Source of the DNA: Chryseobacterium luteum
Lineage (GTDB): Bacteria; Bacteroidota; Bacteroidia; Flavobacteriales; Weeksellaceae
Assembly (NCBI RefSeq): GCF_000737785.1
Contig: NZ_JPRO01000025.1
Location: 1 to 44,296 of the forward strand
Length of the DNA stretch: 44,296 nucleotides
Direction of reading: 5' to 3'
Positions 7,640 through 15,848 of the stretch are shown here, piece after piece (the first letter of the stretch is position 1; each line of letters opens with the position of its first letter). The notes beneath the pieces are model-generated. The model saw only the letters and a list, made by a program, of their open reading frames with translations. It had not been told where the DNA came from and ran no database searches. The translations under genes and the position numbers were made by a program.

Positions 7640-8125
7640 ATGAAAATAAATCATCTTACCGGTGCTGAGGAGAATTTTATGAAGCTGTTTTGGAAGCTTG
7701 AATCTTTTTATCTTAAAGACATCATGGAGCAGCATCCTGAACCGAAGCCGCACCAGAACACCGTTTCTACCTACTTGAAAATACTGGTGGAAAAAGGTTA
7801 TATCACTACGCAGAAAGAAGGAAGGATCTTCAAATACACAGTTGTGGTTCCTATGGAAGAATACCGGAAATTCCTGCTGAAAGAGCTTGCTCATAATTTC
7901 TTCAATGATTCGGGAAAGGAAATGATGGAGTTTTTATTCGTTGAAAAATTAATATCCCAGGACGATCTGAAGAATTATTTTGACCTTAAAATTGAACTTG
8001 TTCCTGCAAAAATGGAAGAACCTAAATTTGAATATGCAGAAGAGGTCTTAAATCCTAAAAAAGTTAAAAAGGACAAAACAAAAGACAAGGATAAGGACAA
8101 AAAGAAAAAGAAGAAAAAAGACTAA
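7640..8125 (+). CDS. BlaI/MecI/CopY-family transcriptional regulator
   Basis: 161 residues from ATG 7640, chosen because the family fold begins LTGAEENFMKLFWKLES right after it. The N-terminal winged helix is clear: HQNTVSTYLKILVEKGYI is the recognition helix, followed by the wing EGRIFKYTVVVPMEEY. The middle part is a dimerisation helix region as in BlaI. The C-terminus is an unusual Lys/Asp-rich tail (about 140-161, ending KDKDKDKKKKKKKD). BlaI-type repressors are normally paired with a BlaR1/M56 sensor protease. None is present here, and the neighbours are membrane proteins, so the signal is unknown. Probably autoregulates this operon (inference). Confidence 0.85.
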   Translation: MKINHLTGAEENFMKLFWKLESFYLKDIMEQHPEPKPHQNTVSTYLKILVEKGYITTQKEGRIFKYTVVVPMEEYRKFLLKELAHNFFNDSGKEMMEFLFVEKLISQDDLKNYFDLKIELVPAKMEEPKFEYAEEVLNPKKVKKDKTKDKDKDKKKKKKKD

Positions 8126-8143
8126 GCACAAAATACACGAATC

Positions 8144-9937
8144 ATGAAAACGAAATTCCGGGAAATAACAGGAAAAGCACAGGATGTTATACTGCGCTAT
8201 CCTATGGTTTTAGTAATGGGACTGCTCTCCTCCATCGGAGCCATCTTTATACTGGACAGTAAGTATGACAAGGAAATTCTGTTTACTTATTCTAAATTTA
8301 CCATCTGCTGCTGTCTTGGGATTTCCTTGATGTTTGCCCTAAAGATTCTTTCACAAAGGATCGGAAAAAGACTGTTGCTGGAGCTATTGGGAACAGCTTT
8401 CCTGATAGGCTTCTTTTTCATTCTGCCACAAAAAGAGGGAGATTTCAACGAGGTCCATGGCTTCATCATTGCCATTACTCTTCTGTTGTCCCATCTACTG
8501 GTTTCTTTCGGGGCATTCCTGGGAAAGAACGGGGCGCTCAATTTCTGGCAGTACAATAAGAATCTTTTCGTTAATATTTTCCTGACAGCCGTATTCACCG
8601 GAGTATTGACAGGCGGTGTAGAGCTGGCGATCCTTGCGGTTGATAAATTGTTCGATTTTAATTTCAACGATAATCTTTATGCTGACACGTTCTATGTATT
8701 GGCTATTTTCGGAAGCTGTTTTATTTTCCTTCTGTTCAACGAGACTGGTCTTAATTATCTTGAAAAATACGGGACCTATCCTGTTATTTTAAAATTTTTC
8801 ACCCAGTTTGTACTGATTCCGCTGCTCTTTATCTATTTAATGATTCTTTATCTTTATTCATTTAAAATCATCATAAATTGGGAGCTTCCGAGGGGATGGG
8901 TTTCTTACCTGATCTTAGCTTACAGTATGGTCGGCATCCTTGCTTTGCTGCTGGTATATCCGCTGAAAGAAGAAAAAGCAAAATCGTGGGTTAAAGTATT
9001 TTCCCAGCTTTTCTATTATACCATCATTCCTTTACTTGTTCTTTTATTTACAGCCATATTTACCAGGATCCTGGAATACGGCTATACAGAACCCCGATAT
9101 TTTGTATTCTTGCTGGCACTATGGCTGCTGAGCGTGGTTGCTTATTTTGTCTTCAATAAAAAAGCAAGTATCAAATTCATCCCGATAAGCCTGTTTGCAT
9201 TCGGTGCTTTCTCGCTGATCTTTCCTTATTTGAATGCATTCAGTGTTGCAAAAAGAAGCCAGAAAAACGAACTGATAACACTTCTGGATAAGAATAAGCT
9301 TTTGGTGAACAGTAAAATAGATTTTCAACAGAAAATATCGGATACAATTGTTGATGAAATTGCCAATAAATTTGAATTTCTAGCCAAAAGAAAAGAGAAA
9401 GATTTTTTACTGGACCTTGTTGATCCAAAAACACAGAAAAGTCTGGCAGATGATTTTAAAAAGCCTTATTATAATATATTGCTGAATAACAGTCTCAGAA
9501 ATGCATTTACGAATATGTATAAGACTTCAGCCGATTCAAAAACCGAACGGCTTGTCCTGGATTCTGAAACCAAAATAATAGACATCCGGGGTTATCAGTA
9601 TTTAATTAATTTTAACAGCTATAGCCAGGAGTCTAAAAATATTAACGGAGATATATTTCAGATAGATACCCAGTCGGAGGTTAATAATGAAAAGGCCATA
9701 AAAATAGTCCTTAATTCCAAGGAAACAGTGGATTTTAGCCCGGCAATGAATAAATTATTCGAAAGCAATACCGGTAACACCGAAACTGTAAAACTGAAAG
9801 AAATCTCTATGGAAAGCGATCTTGGAAAATACCACATCAAAATTGTTTTCCCGAATATTTCAAGGGATAAAACTCCGTACAATAAGCAAAAAAACACATT
9901 CTACGACAATGCTGCATTGCTGATTAAAGAAAAATAG
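8144..9937 (+). CDS. DUF4153 domain-containing membrane protein
   Basis: 597 residues. Residues 15-370 contain about ten hydrophobic segments separated by short loops; the remaining 220 or so residues are hydrophilic and mixed alpha/beta, probably a periplasmic or cytoplasmic globular domain. The layout (opening RYPMVLVMGLLSSIGA, central TAVFTGVLTGGVELAI, then INWELPRGWVSYLIL) matches DUF4153 proteins of Bacteroidota. Function unknown. It starts 18 nt after the BlaI-like gene, so it is the last gene of the operon, which ends at a strong terminator. Confidence 0.85.
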   Translation: MKTKFREITGKAQDVILRYPMVLVMGLLSSIGAIFILDSKYDKEILFTYSKFTICCCLGISLMFALKILSQRIGKRLLLELLGTAFLIGFFFILPQKEGDFNEVHGFIIAITLLLSHLLVSFGAFLGKNGALNFWQYNKNLFVNIFLTAVFTGVLTGGVELAILAVDKLFDFNFNDNLYADTFYVLAIFGSCFIFLLFNETGLNYLEKYGTYPVILKFFTQFVLIPLLFIYLMILYLYSFKIIINWELPRGWVSYLILAYSMVGILALLLVYPLKEEKAKSWVKVFSQLFYYTIIPLLVLLFTAIFTRILEYGYTEPRYFVFLLALWLLSVVAYFVFNKKASIKFIPISLFAFGAFSLIFPYLNAFSVAKRSQKNELITLLDKNKLLVNSKIDFQQKISDTIVDEIANKFEFLAKRKEKDFLLDLVDPKTQKSLADDFKKPYYNILLNNSLRNAFTNMYKTSADSKTERLVLDSETKIIDIRGYQYLINFNSYSQESKNINGDIFQIDTQSEVNNEKAIKIVLNSKETVDFSPAMNKLFESNTGNTETVKLKEISMESDLGKYHIKIVFPNISRDKTPYNKQKNTFYDNAALLIKEK

Positions 9938-9941
9938 ACAC

Positions 9942-9973
9942 AAGGCTGTTTCATTACTTATGAAACGGCTTTT
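9942..9973 (+). terminator. Terminator after the DUF4153 gene
   Basis: AAGGCTGTTTCAT pairs with ATGAAACGGCTT (with G.U pairs) around a 5-nt loop, followed by TTTT. It lies a few nt after the stop codon at 9937. Confidence 0.8.
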
Positions 9974-10126
9974 GTATACTTCTGCTTTTCAACTTTGCTA
10001 TATTTTTTTCACGCAAGAATTAATTCGATAACTTATATAAAGGATCCAAAGAAGGAATCAATCCTTTATTGATTTGATTGAGTAAGCGCGTAGACATATT
10101 AGTTAGTTTAAGTAATCCGCAAAAAA

Positions 10127-10176
10127 TGTCCCTTTCTAAAATAGGCTGAATAAACAACGTATTTTAAAAAGGGACA
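10127..10176. repeat. 50-bp inverted repeat with IS-like TGT...ACA ends
   Basis: TGTCCCTTTCTAAAATA (10127-10143) and TATTTTAAAAAGGGACA (10160-10176) are inverted repeats over 17 bp with one mismatch, around a 16-nt interior. The TGT/ACA ends and length resemble terminal inverted repeats of insertion sequences brought together without a transposase, or a tiny MITE. No target-site duplication is evident. The sequence between 9974 and 10126 shows nothing else that I recognise. Confidence 0.5.
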
Positions 10177-10193
10177 AATAATACATAAAAAAA

Positions 10194-10210
10194 GCGGCTA
10201 AAAAAGCCGC
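10194..10210 (-). terminator. Terminator of the RRM gene
   Basis: GCGGCT / AGCCGC, 6 bp with a 5-nt A loop. On the minus strand it is followed by a run of seven T. It lies 10 nt after the stop codon of the RRM gene. Confidence 0.8.
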
Positions 10211-10219
10211 CTTATATTT

Positions 10220-10594
10220 TTACCAACGGTTTCCGCCGCCGTTACCACCACGGTTGTTTCCACCACCGCCGTAGCCGCCGCCTCCATTACCACGGTTGTT
10301 TCCACCGCCATAACCTCCGCCTCTGTTGTTGTCAAAGCTTCTTCTTGGTTTTTCTTCTCTTGGTTTAGCTTCTGATACGTTCAACTCTTTTCCGTTAAAT
10401 TCTTTCTGGTTAAGAGCCTCGATAGCCTGCTTTCCTTCTTCATCACCCATTTCTACAAAACCGAAACCTCTTGAACGGCCAGTTTCTCTGTCTGTAACAA
10501 TTTTAGCTGATGATACATCACCAAATTCTGCGAATAGATCGTGCAACTCATACTCTTTAGTTGCGTAATTGATGTTTGAAACAAAAATGTTCAT
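10220..10594 (-). CDS. RRM-type RNA-binding protein with Gly-rich tail
   Basis: 124 residues. A single RNA recognition motif fills residues 1-80: RNP2 is IFVSNI (3-8) and RNP1 is RGFGFVEM (about 42-49). The tail (about 90-124) is built of GGGYGGGNNRG-type repeats, as in plant and cyanobacterial glycine-rich RNA-binding proteins. It binds single-stranded RNA, probably as an RNA chaperone; cold-induced expression is typical for similar proteins elsewhere but is not shown here. The monocistronic unit has its own terminator and a leader of about 80 nt, if the promoter box at 10674-10681 is used. Confidence 0.93.
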   Translation of the reverse strand: MNIFVSNINYATKEYELHDLFAEFGDVSSAKIVTDRETGRSRGFGFVEMGDEEGKQAIEALNQKEFNGKELNVSEAKPREEKPRRSFDNNRGGGYGGGNNRGNGGGGYGGGGNNRGGNGGGNRW

Positions 10595-10673
10595 TTTGAA
10601 TAAAAATTAAAAATTAATAAAAATTTGGTATATAAAAGAAAAACAACATAAATTAATGAACAAATATTGATTC

Positions 10674-10681
10674 CAAATATA
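10674..10681 (-). promoter_or_regulatory. Candidate -7 box of the RRM gene
   Basis: TATATTTG on the minus strand, about 80 nt before the ATG. The nearest TTG is only 15 nt upstream, shorter than usual. If correct, the mRNA has a long AT-rich leader. The rest of the 10595-10907 gap is AT-rich and contains an 11-bp A/T hairpin (10763-10787). Confidence 0.4.
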
Positions 10682-10907
10682 AACGTATGCAAGATACAAT
10701 TAAAAATTTTAAATCAAAGCTTTTTTTTAAGCCTAGGCTATACTTCAAAGGATTTCAAGTCATTTTTTATTGATTATCAATAAAAAAAAATTCTTATTTA
10801 ATAAAATTTTATTGATATTTGCTGAAAGTTAAAATTAGTTAACATAATAAAAAAACGGCTGAATAAGTATAAAAATGACCAGCAATTGTAATGATAAATA
10901 TAACCCT

Positions 10908-11111
10908 ATGTCTATTATAATAAACCTTGATGTGATGATGGCCAAAAGAAAAATGTCATTGAACGAGCTCTCGGAAAGAATAAATCTTACCTTATCCAAT
11001 ATCTCCAATCTGAAAACAGGGAAAGCGAAGGCCATACGTTTCAGTACACTCGATGCCATATGCAAAGCACTGGACTGCCAGCCCGGTGACATTCTTGAGT
11101 TCAGGGAGTAA
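10908..11111 (+). CDS. Small XRE/Cro-CI helix-turn-helix protein
   Basis: 67 residues from ATG 10908; a longer frame from ATG 10875 adds 11 residues that do not look like the family. The body, IIINLDVMMAKRKMSLNELS followed by NISNLKTGKAKAIRFSTL and LDCQPGDIL, is the compact YozG-like XRE fold that ends at PGDILE. In many genomes this regulator sits next to a DUF2975 membrane protein; that partner is absent here. The next gene (DUF6157) begins 63 nt downstream and may be cotranscribed. Target unknown. Confidence 0.85.
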   Translation: MSIIINLDVMMAKRKMSLNELSERINLTLSNISNLKTGKAKAIRFSTLDAICKALDCQPGDILEFRE

Positions 11112-11174
11112 TCCGGATTTGAAGCTTAGGTTTCTGCTACTGCTTAATTTACATTAATCTAATCACAATATGTT

Positions 11175-11585
11175 ATGAAACATACTACAAATTACACCAA
11201 CACCTTTATTGAAGTTGCCGAAGACTGTCCTGTCTCCCAGGCTGAGACACCATCTGAAAAGAAAATAAAGACATTGGCACAGCTTCAGTACGAACAGGTC
11301 ATAAAAAAACCCTATCGGTATACTTCTGATGATATTGTTTTTGAATGTCATGCCATAAAAAATGACATTCCGGAAAACGAAAAGCAACAGGCAAGGATAC
11401 AGTTTTTCTCCAAGGGACAACCCTGCCTCAGGGCTTCCCCGCTGGCCAAACGTTATGGATTCGGATTCCATCATAATGAAGAAGGAAAAGTAGCAGCCGT
11501 CCCTGTTGAAAGCAAAGAATATCAAAAATTTTTAGATGATGACTCTATAAAAAAGGTAAAAGCCATGCGCTCCAAGAAAATATGA
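11175..11585 (+). CDS. DUF6157 family protein
   Basis: 136 residues, cytoplasmic, with no membrane segment. The opening MKHTTNYTNTFIEVAEDCP, the central QYEQVIKKPYRYTSDDIVFE and the C-terminal SPLAKRYGFGFHHNEEGKVA are the conserved blocks I associate with DUF6157. The family's function is unknown. Its neighbours (a small HTH protein upstream, a thioesterase 95 nt downstream) do not indicate a pathway. Confidence 0.85.
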   Translation: MKHTTNYTNTFIEVAEDCPVSQAETPSEKKIKTLAQLQYEQVIKKPYRYTSDDIVFECHAIKNDIPENEKQQARIQFFSKGQPCLRASPLAKRYGFGFHHNEEGKVAAVPVESKEYQKFLDDDSIKKVKAMRSKKI

Positions 11586-11680
11586 TTGAGAAAATGAATC
11601 GTTTTCTTCAGATCAGTAAATACAGTTTTCTTGATAAACCCGGTTTTTAACACTAAATTTGTGAAGCAAATTATTAAAGC

Positions 11681-12073
11681 ATGAACTATCATACCAGAAA
11701 ATGGGTGAAGCCCGAAGATCTTAATCCCAATCATTCACTTTTCGGAGGGAGACTTTTACAGTGGATCGATGAAGAGGCAGCACTTTACGCCATCATTCAG
11801 CTGGAAAACACAAAAGTGGTTACCAAATTCATTTCAGAGATCAATTTTGTAAGCTCTGCAAAACAGGGAGATATTATAGAAATCGGGATTGAAGCCTCAC
11901 ATTTCGGATCTTCATCCGTCACCTTAAAATGTGATGTAAGAAACAAAATGACTCACCAGACCATTATTACGGTAGACAAAATTGTAATGGTGAATCTGGA
12001 CAGTGAAGGAAATCCTGCGCCACATGGAAAAACACAGATTGAATTTGTAAAAGACAGACTAGGCAGGCTATGA
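11681..12073 (+). CDS. Acyl-CoA thioesterase, hotdog fold
   Basis: 130 residues, one hotdog domain. The core block NPNHSLFGGRLLQWIDEEAALYA (shown in the protein near residues 16-38) matches the YciA/BACH thioesterases, whose catalytic acid lies in the helix WIDE. Predicted to hydrolyse acyl-CoA in the cytoplasm; chain preference cannot be read from sequence. Its stop overlaps the start of the next gene by an ATGA, so the thioesterase and the HMA-AraC regulator are translationally coupled. Confidence 0.9.
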   Translation: MNYHTRKWVKPEDLNPNHSLFGGRLLQWIDEEAALYAIIQLENTKVVTKFISEINFVSSAKQGDIIEIGIEASHFGSSSVTLKCDVRNKMTHQTIITVDKIVMVNLDSEGNPAPHGKTQIEFVKDRLGRL

Positions 12074-12630
12074 AAATTTTCATCAAAAATATGGTGTGCA
12101 ACCGCTGTATTTCCGCGGTGGAAAAAATATTCAGTGAAGCTGATATAACTATAAGTTCCGTTACGCTGGGAGAAGTCGAGACCGTAACTGATATTTCCGC
12201 TGAAAAAATGCCGGCTATAGAAAAAAGTCTTCTGGATACAGGCTTTGAGAGGATCAAAGATTCTGTCCAGCAGCTTGTCGATAAGATTAAAAACAATATC
12301 ATTATTAAGATCAGCGAGCTCGATATTGATGAAAACTTTCTTCTCTCTGAGTTTTTAAGTTCAAAAATCCATAAAGACTACAGCTCCCTTTCCAAAGCTT
12401 TTTCGCAGAACGAAAATATCACGCTTGAACAGTTTTTCATCCTTCACAAAATTGAAAAGGTAAAAGAACTCCTTCTCTATAATGAATTTACCCTTACAGA
12501 AATTGCCGGAAAGCTCGGCTATAAAAGTGTCCAGCACCTTTCTTCCCAATTCAGAACCATCACAGGATTTACGCCTACGGAATTCAAGAAACTGAAAGAT
12601 CATCAGAGGAAAACCTTGGATAGTTTTTGA
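12070..12630 (+). CDS. AraC-family regulator with N-terminal HMA-like CxxC domain
   Basis: 186 residues. Residues 1-65 look like a heavy-metal-associated (HMA) fold: KNMVCNRCISAVEKIF carries a CxxC at Cys10 and Cys13 in the usual metal-binding loop. The C-terminal half (about 105-180) is an AraC-type double helix-turn-helix: FTLTEIAGKLGYKSVQHLSS, then FRTITGFTPTEFKK. It lacks the usual AraC sensor domain, so the HMA-like part probably does the sensing. It lies 354 nt upstream of the copper ATPase on the same strand, so copper-dependent control of that gene is a reasonable inference. The start overlaps the thioesterase stop. Confidence 0.85.
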   Translation: MKIFIKNMVCNRCISAVEKIFSEADITISSVTLGEVETVTDISAEKMPAIEKSLLDTGFERIKDSVQQLVDKIKNNIIIKISELDIDENFLLSEFLSSKIHKDYSSLSKAFSQNENITLEQFFILHKIEKVKELLLYNEFTLTEIAGKLGYKSVQHLSSQFRTITGFTPTEFKKLKDHQRKTLDSF

Positions 12631-12896
12631 GTTTGAGAGTAAGAGTGTGGGAGAGTTTGAGAGTGAGAGTGTTTTAGAGTTTGAGAGTTTAGAGTATTTA
12701 ACTGCGAAATTAGGGATCAGAATTCAGCATTATAAATCCAAATGTAGCAATGAGCAAGCCTTTAAAAACACCCACATCTCTGTAACATCAATACATACAT
12801 TCAAGCCTCTCTCCGAACTCTCCTACCCTAAAACACTCTCACCCTCAAACTCTAAAACCCTCCCACTCTCCAACCCCAAAACCCTCCCACTCAGAA
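12625..12896. repeat. Mirrored octamer-repeat element at the stop of the AraC-type gene
   Basis: The left arm (12625-12696) is nine consecutive 8-nt units of consensus TTnAGAGT with no slip in register. The first unit, TTTTGAGT, contains the stop codon of the preceding gene. The right arm (12809-12896) is eleven 8-nt units that are the reverse complement of the same family; its outermost unit is TTCTGAGT on the minus strand, matching the outermost left unit. The arms can fold into a long imperfect hairpin around a 112-nt interior with no recognisable gene. A second copy lies at 38366-38605. A 94-codon open frame across it is a by-product of the repeat. Confidence 0.85.
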
Positions 12897-12984
12897 CACA
12901 TTCCAAATTCTATAACTATTATCCTTAAATGTATAACAGCCTTACCGATTCATTTTGGAAATTTGTACTATAAATTCAAGGATC

Positions 12985-15843
12985 ATGAACAGACAATATA
13001 CTATACTCGGGATGACGTGCTCCGGCTGTCAGAAAAAAATTTCTGAAAAGCTTAACAGTCTTGAGGGAGTTACCGCCGATGTCAATCTGGAAACCAACAT
13101 AGCAACCATCACTTCCGATAAAGAAATTGAACTTTCAGTTTTAAATAAAGCTTTAGAAGAAACAGGAAAATACAGGCTGGAAGACCCAAAAAAGCCTCAA
13201 ACAACATTTGTAAAACCCCAGGACAGGGTTTCTCCGTCTTCAGTCTATTACTGCCCGATGGAATGTGAAGGGGAAAAAGTTTATTTTAAGCAAGGTGAAA
13301 GATGCCCGGTTTGTAATATGTATCTTGTTCCCATCGAGGAAAAGCATGCCAAAGATCCCAATCATAAGCCAGCCTATTCGTCTACCAATCTGCCGGAAAA
13401 TTTCATAGACAGCATCGGAAGATACTACTGCCCGATGTTCTGTGAAGGAGATAAGATCTATGATGAAAAAGGCAATTGCCCGGTCTGTCATATGCATCTT
13501 GAAGAAATCACGGAAGATCTTGCCAAAAATGCAGCTTCTCAGAGCCATCAGCATACTCATCATCACGATCACAGCCATCACCATGAAACTCCGAAAGTGA
13601 CGGATGATATGGCCGGAAAATATTACTGTCCGATGTATTGCGAAGGCGACAAAACCTATGACTCCAATGTAGGATGCCCTGTCTGCGGAATGGATCTGGT
13701 AAAATATCCTGAAAAGAAAACAGCAAAATATACCTGCCCCATGCACCCGGAAATCATCCATGATGAGCCTGGAGACTGCCCGATCTGTGGAATGGACCTG
13801 GTAAAAGTGCCCGACAGTGGAGATGATGATGAAGATGAAACATACAATATTCTGAAAAGGAAATTCTTGGTTTCCCTTGCCTTCACCATTCCGGTTTTTA
13901 TTCTTTCTATGGGCAGAATGTTCATCAATTTCCCTTTTTCCCATGAGATACAGGGGTTTATTGAGCTTGCCCTGACGCTTCCGGTGATGTTTTATTCCGG
14001 GTGGTTTCTGCTGAAAAGAGGCTGGGTTTCATTCAAAACATGGAATTTAAACATGTTCAGCCTCATTGCTTTAGGTGTTGCAGCAGCATTTATCTTCAGC
14101 ATTGCTGCTTTGGCTTTTCCTGATATAATTCCTCATGAAATCAGAGGTCACAATCATGAAATTCCACTATATTTTGAGGCAGTCTGTGTGATTTTAACGC
14201 TTGTAATTGTAGGACAGCTGATGGAAGCCGCCGCTCATAAAAAAACGGGAAATGCCATCAAAGAACTGATGAATCTTTCTCCTGATGAAGCTCATCTTAT
14301 CTTAAACGGAGAAGAAAAAAGAGTATTGCTTTCCCAGGTGAAAATCGGAGATCTTTTAAAAGTGAAACCTGGTGAAAAAATTCCCGTTGACGGAAAGATC
14401 ACGGAAGGAAATTCTTTGGTTGATGAAAGTATGATCACCGGGGAACCTGTACCCGTAGAAAAAACTGTTGATGATAAGGTTACTTCAGGAACGATCAACG
14501 GAAACAGGGTATTCATCATGAAAGCTGAAAAAGTAGGTGACGAAACCCTTCTTTCAAAGATTATTAAAATGGTGAATGAAGCCAGCCGAAGCAGGGCCCC
14601 GATACAGAAACTGACGGACAAGGTTTCCAAAGTTTTTGTTCCCGTTGTCATCCTGACTGCTGCTCTTACCTTTGTTTTATGGCAGTTTTTCGGACCGGAA
14701 GGCAAAAGAAGTTTATTTGCATTTGTAAATGCGGTTGCAGTTCTCATTGTCGCCTGTCCGTGTGCCCTTGGACTGGCAACTCCAATGTCCCTGATGGTAG
14801 GAATCGGGAAAGGAGCCCAAAGCGGTATCCTGATCAAAAATGCAGAAGCATTGGAACAGATGAACAAAGTCAATGTTCTGATTACCGACAAAACAGGAAC
14901 TTTAACAGAAGGAAAACCGTCTGTTGAACATATTGAAACGTCAGGAAACGGAGGCATAAACGAAATTTTAAAACTGGCGCTTTCCCTTAACCAAAACTCG
15001 GAACATCCGCTATCCAATGCGGTTATCAAAAGAGCAAAAGAAGAAAATCTGACCGCTGAAAAGGTAGATCAGTTTGAAAATATCTCAGGAAAAGGAGTCC
15101 GCGGAAACATCAATGGAAAAAAGGTTTATTTAGGGAATGAAAATCTTCTGGCCTCCAGCAGCCTGTCTATTCCCCAGGAATTAAAGCAGAAAGCTGTGGA
15201 AGTGCAGTCGAAGGCACATACCATTTCTTACGTTGCACAGGATAAAACAGTATTAGGTTTTATCAGCTTTACGGATAAAATTAAAGAGACTTCCAAAAAA
15301 GCGGTTCAACGCCTGATGAATGAGGGAATTGATGTGATCATGATGACCGGAGACAACGAACATACAGCTAAAGCGGTTGCTGATGAACTGGGGATCAGAC
15401 ATTATAAAGCAGGCTGCCTTCCGGAAGACAAACTGAATGAAGTAAAAAAACTGCAGCAGCAGGGTAAAATTGTAGCCATGACCGGAGACGGGATCAACGA
15501 CTCCCCTGCTCTGGCACAGTCTGATGTAGGAATAGCCATGGGAACCGGAACGGATGTGGCTATGGAAAGTGCAGAGATCACCTTATTGAAAGGCGATATT
15601 TTAGGAGTAGCAAAAGCTAAGCTGCTAAGTGAAAAGCTTCTTAAGAATATTAAAGAAAATCTGTTTTTTGCATTTATTTATAATGTGCTGGGAATTCCTG
15701 TAGCGGCAGGATTATTGTATCCTTTTTTTGGAATATTATTATCTCCTATGATTGCAGCAGCAGCAATGAGCGTCAGTTCACTCTCCGTTATTCTGAATTC
15801 ATTGCGTCTGAACTCTGTAGATCTGGATGCTGATACAAAATAA
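12985..15843 (+). CDS. copA: Copper-translocating P1B-type ATPase with four metal-binding repeats
   Basis: 952 residues from ATG 12985; an ATG at 12955 would add ten residues unlike the family. Exports Cu(I) from the cytoplasm at the cost of ATP. Order: an HMA domain (GMTCSGC, 9-15); four heavy-metal-binding repeats of the YYCPMxCEG...CPVCxM type (about 88-113, 148-172, 213-238, 249-273); a His-rich stretch (187-200) between repeats two and three; then eight membrane segments. ATPase motifs are CPC in VACPCALG, DKTGTLTEG, SEHPLSNA and GDGINDSPALA. YN in TM7 and MSVSS in TM8 fit the Cu(I) subgroup. The DUF72 gene follows after 5 nt. Four tandem repeats is more than most family members carry. 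Confidence 0.93.
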   Translation: MNRQYTILGMTCSGCQKKISEKLNSLEGVTADVNLETNIATITSDKEIELSVLNKALEETGKYRLEDPKKPQTTFVKPQDRVSPSSVYYCPMECEGEKVYFKQGERCPVCNMYLVPIEEKHAKDPNHKPAYSSTNLPENFIDSIGRYYCPMFCEGDKIYDEKGNCPVCHMHLEEITEDLAKNAASQSHQHTHHHDHSHHHETPKVTDDMAGKYYCPMYCEGDKTYDSNVGCPVCGMDLVKYPEKKTAKYTCPMHPEIIHDEPGDCPICGMDLVKVPDSGDDDEDETYNILKRKFLVSLAFTIPVFILSMGRMFINFPFSHEIQGFIELALTLPVMFYSGWFLLKRGWVSFKTWNLNMFSLIALGVAAAFIFSIAALAFPDIIPHEIRGHNHEIPLYFEAVCVILTLVIVGQLMEAAAHKKTGNAIKELMNLSPDEAHLILNGEEKRVLLSQVKIGDLLKVKPGEKIPVDGKITEGNSLVDESMITGEPVPVEKTVDDKVTSGTINGNRVFIMKAEKVGDETLLSKIIKMVNEASRSRAPIQKLTDKVSKVFVPVVILTAALTFVLWQFFGPEGKRSLFAFVNAVAVLIVACPCALGLATPMSLMVGIGKGAQSGILIKNAEALEQMNKVNVLITDKTGTLTEGKPSVEHIETSGNGGINEILKLALSLNQNSEHPLSNAVIKRAKEENLTAEKVDQFENISGKGVRGNINGKKVYLGNENLLASSSLSIPQELKQKAVEVQSKAHTISYVAQDKTVLGFISFTDKIKETSKKAVQRLMNEGIDVIMMTGDNEHTAKAVADELGIRHYKAGCLPEDKLNEVKKLQQQGKIVAMTGDGINDSPALAQSDVGIAMGTGTDVAMESAEITLLKGDILGVAKAKLLSEKLLKNIKENLFFAFIYNVLGIPVAAGLLYPFFGILLSPMIAAAAMSVSSLSVILNSLRLNSVDLDADTK

Positions 15844-15848
15844 AACTC

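Noticed and set aside
10875..10907. Upstream start for the small HTH protein
   Set aside because: The extra eleven residues (MTSNCNDKYNP) do not belong to the conserved family start. ATG 10908 fits better.
12625..12896. CRISPR-like array
   Set aside because: The units are 8 nt, contiguous, degenerate and mirrored. There are no spacers of constant length and no cas genes.
12647..12928. Open frame of 93 codons across the octamer repeats
   Set aside because: It reads only repeat words and their complements (FESE..., SNSKTLP...), with no family character. The open frame follows from an 8-nt repeat without stop words.
13240..13944. Minus-strand open frame of 234 codons inside copA
   Set aside because: It lies entirely within the conserved N-terminal region of the copper ATPase and has no family signature of its own.
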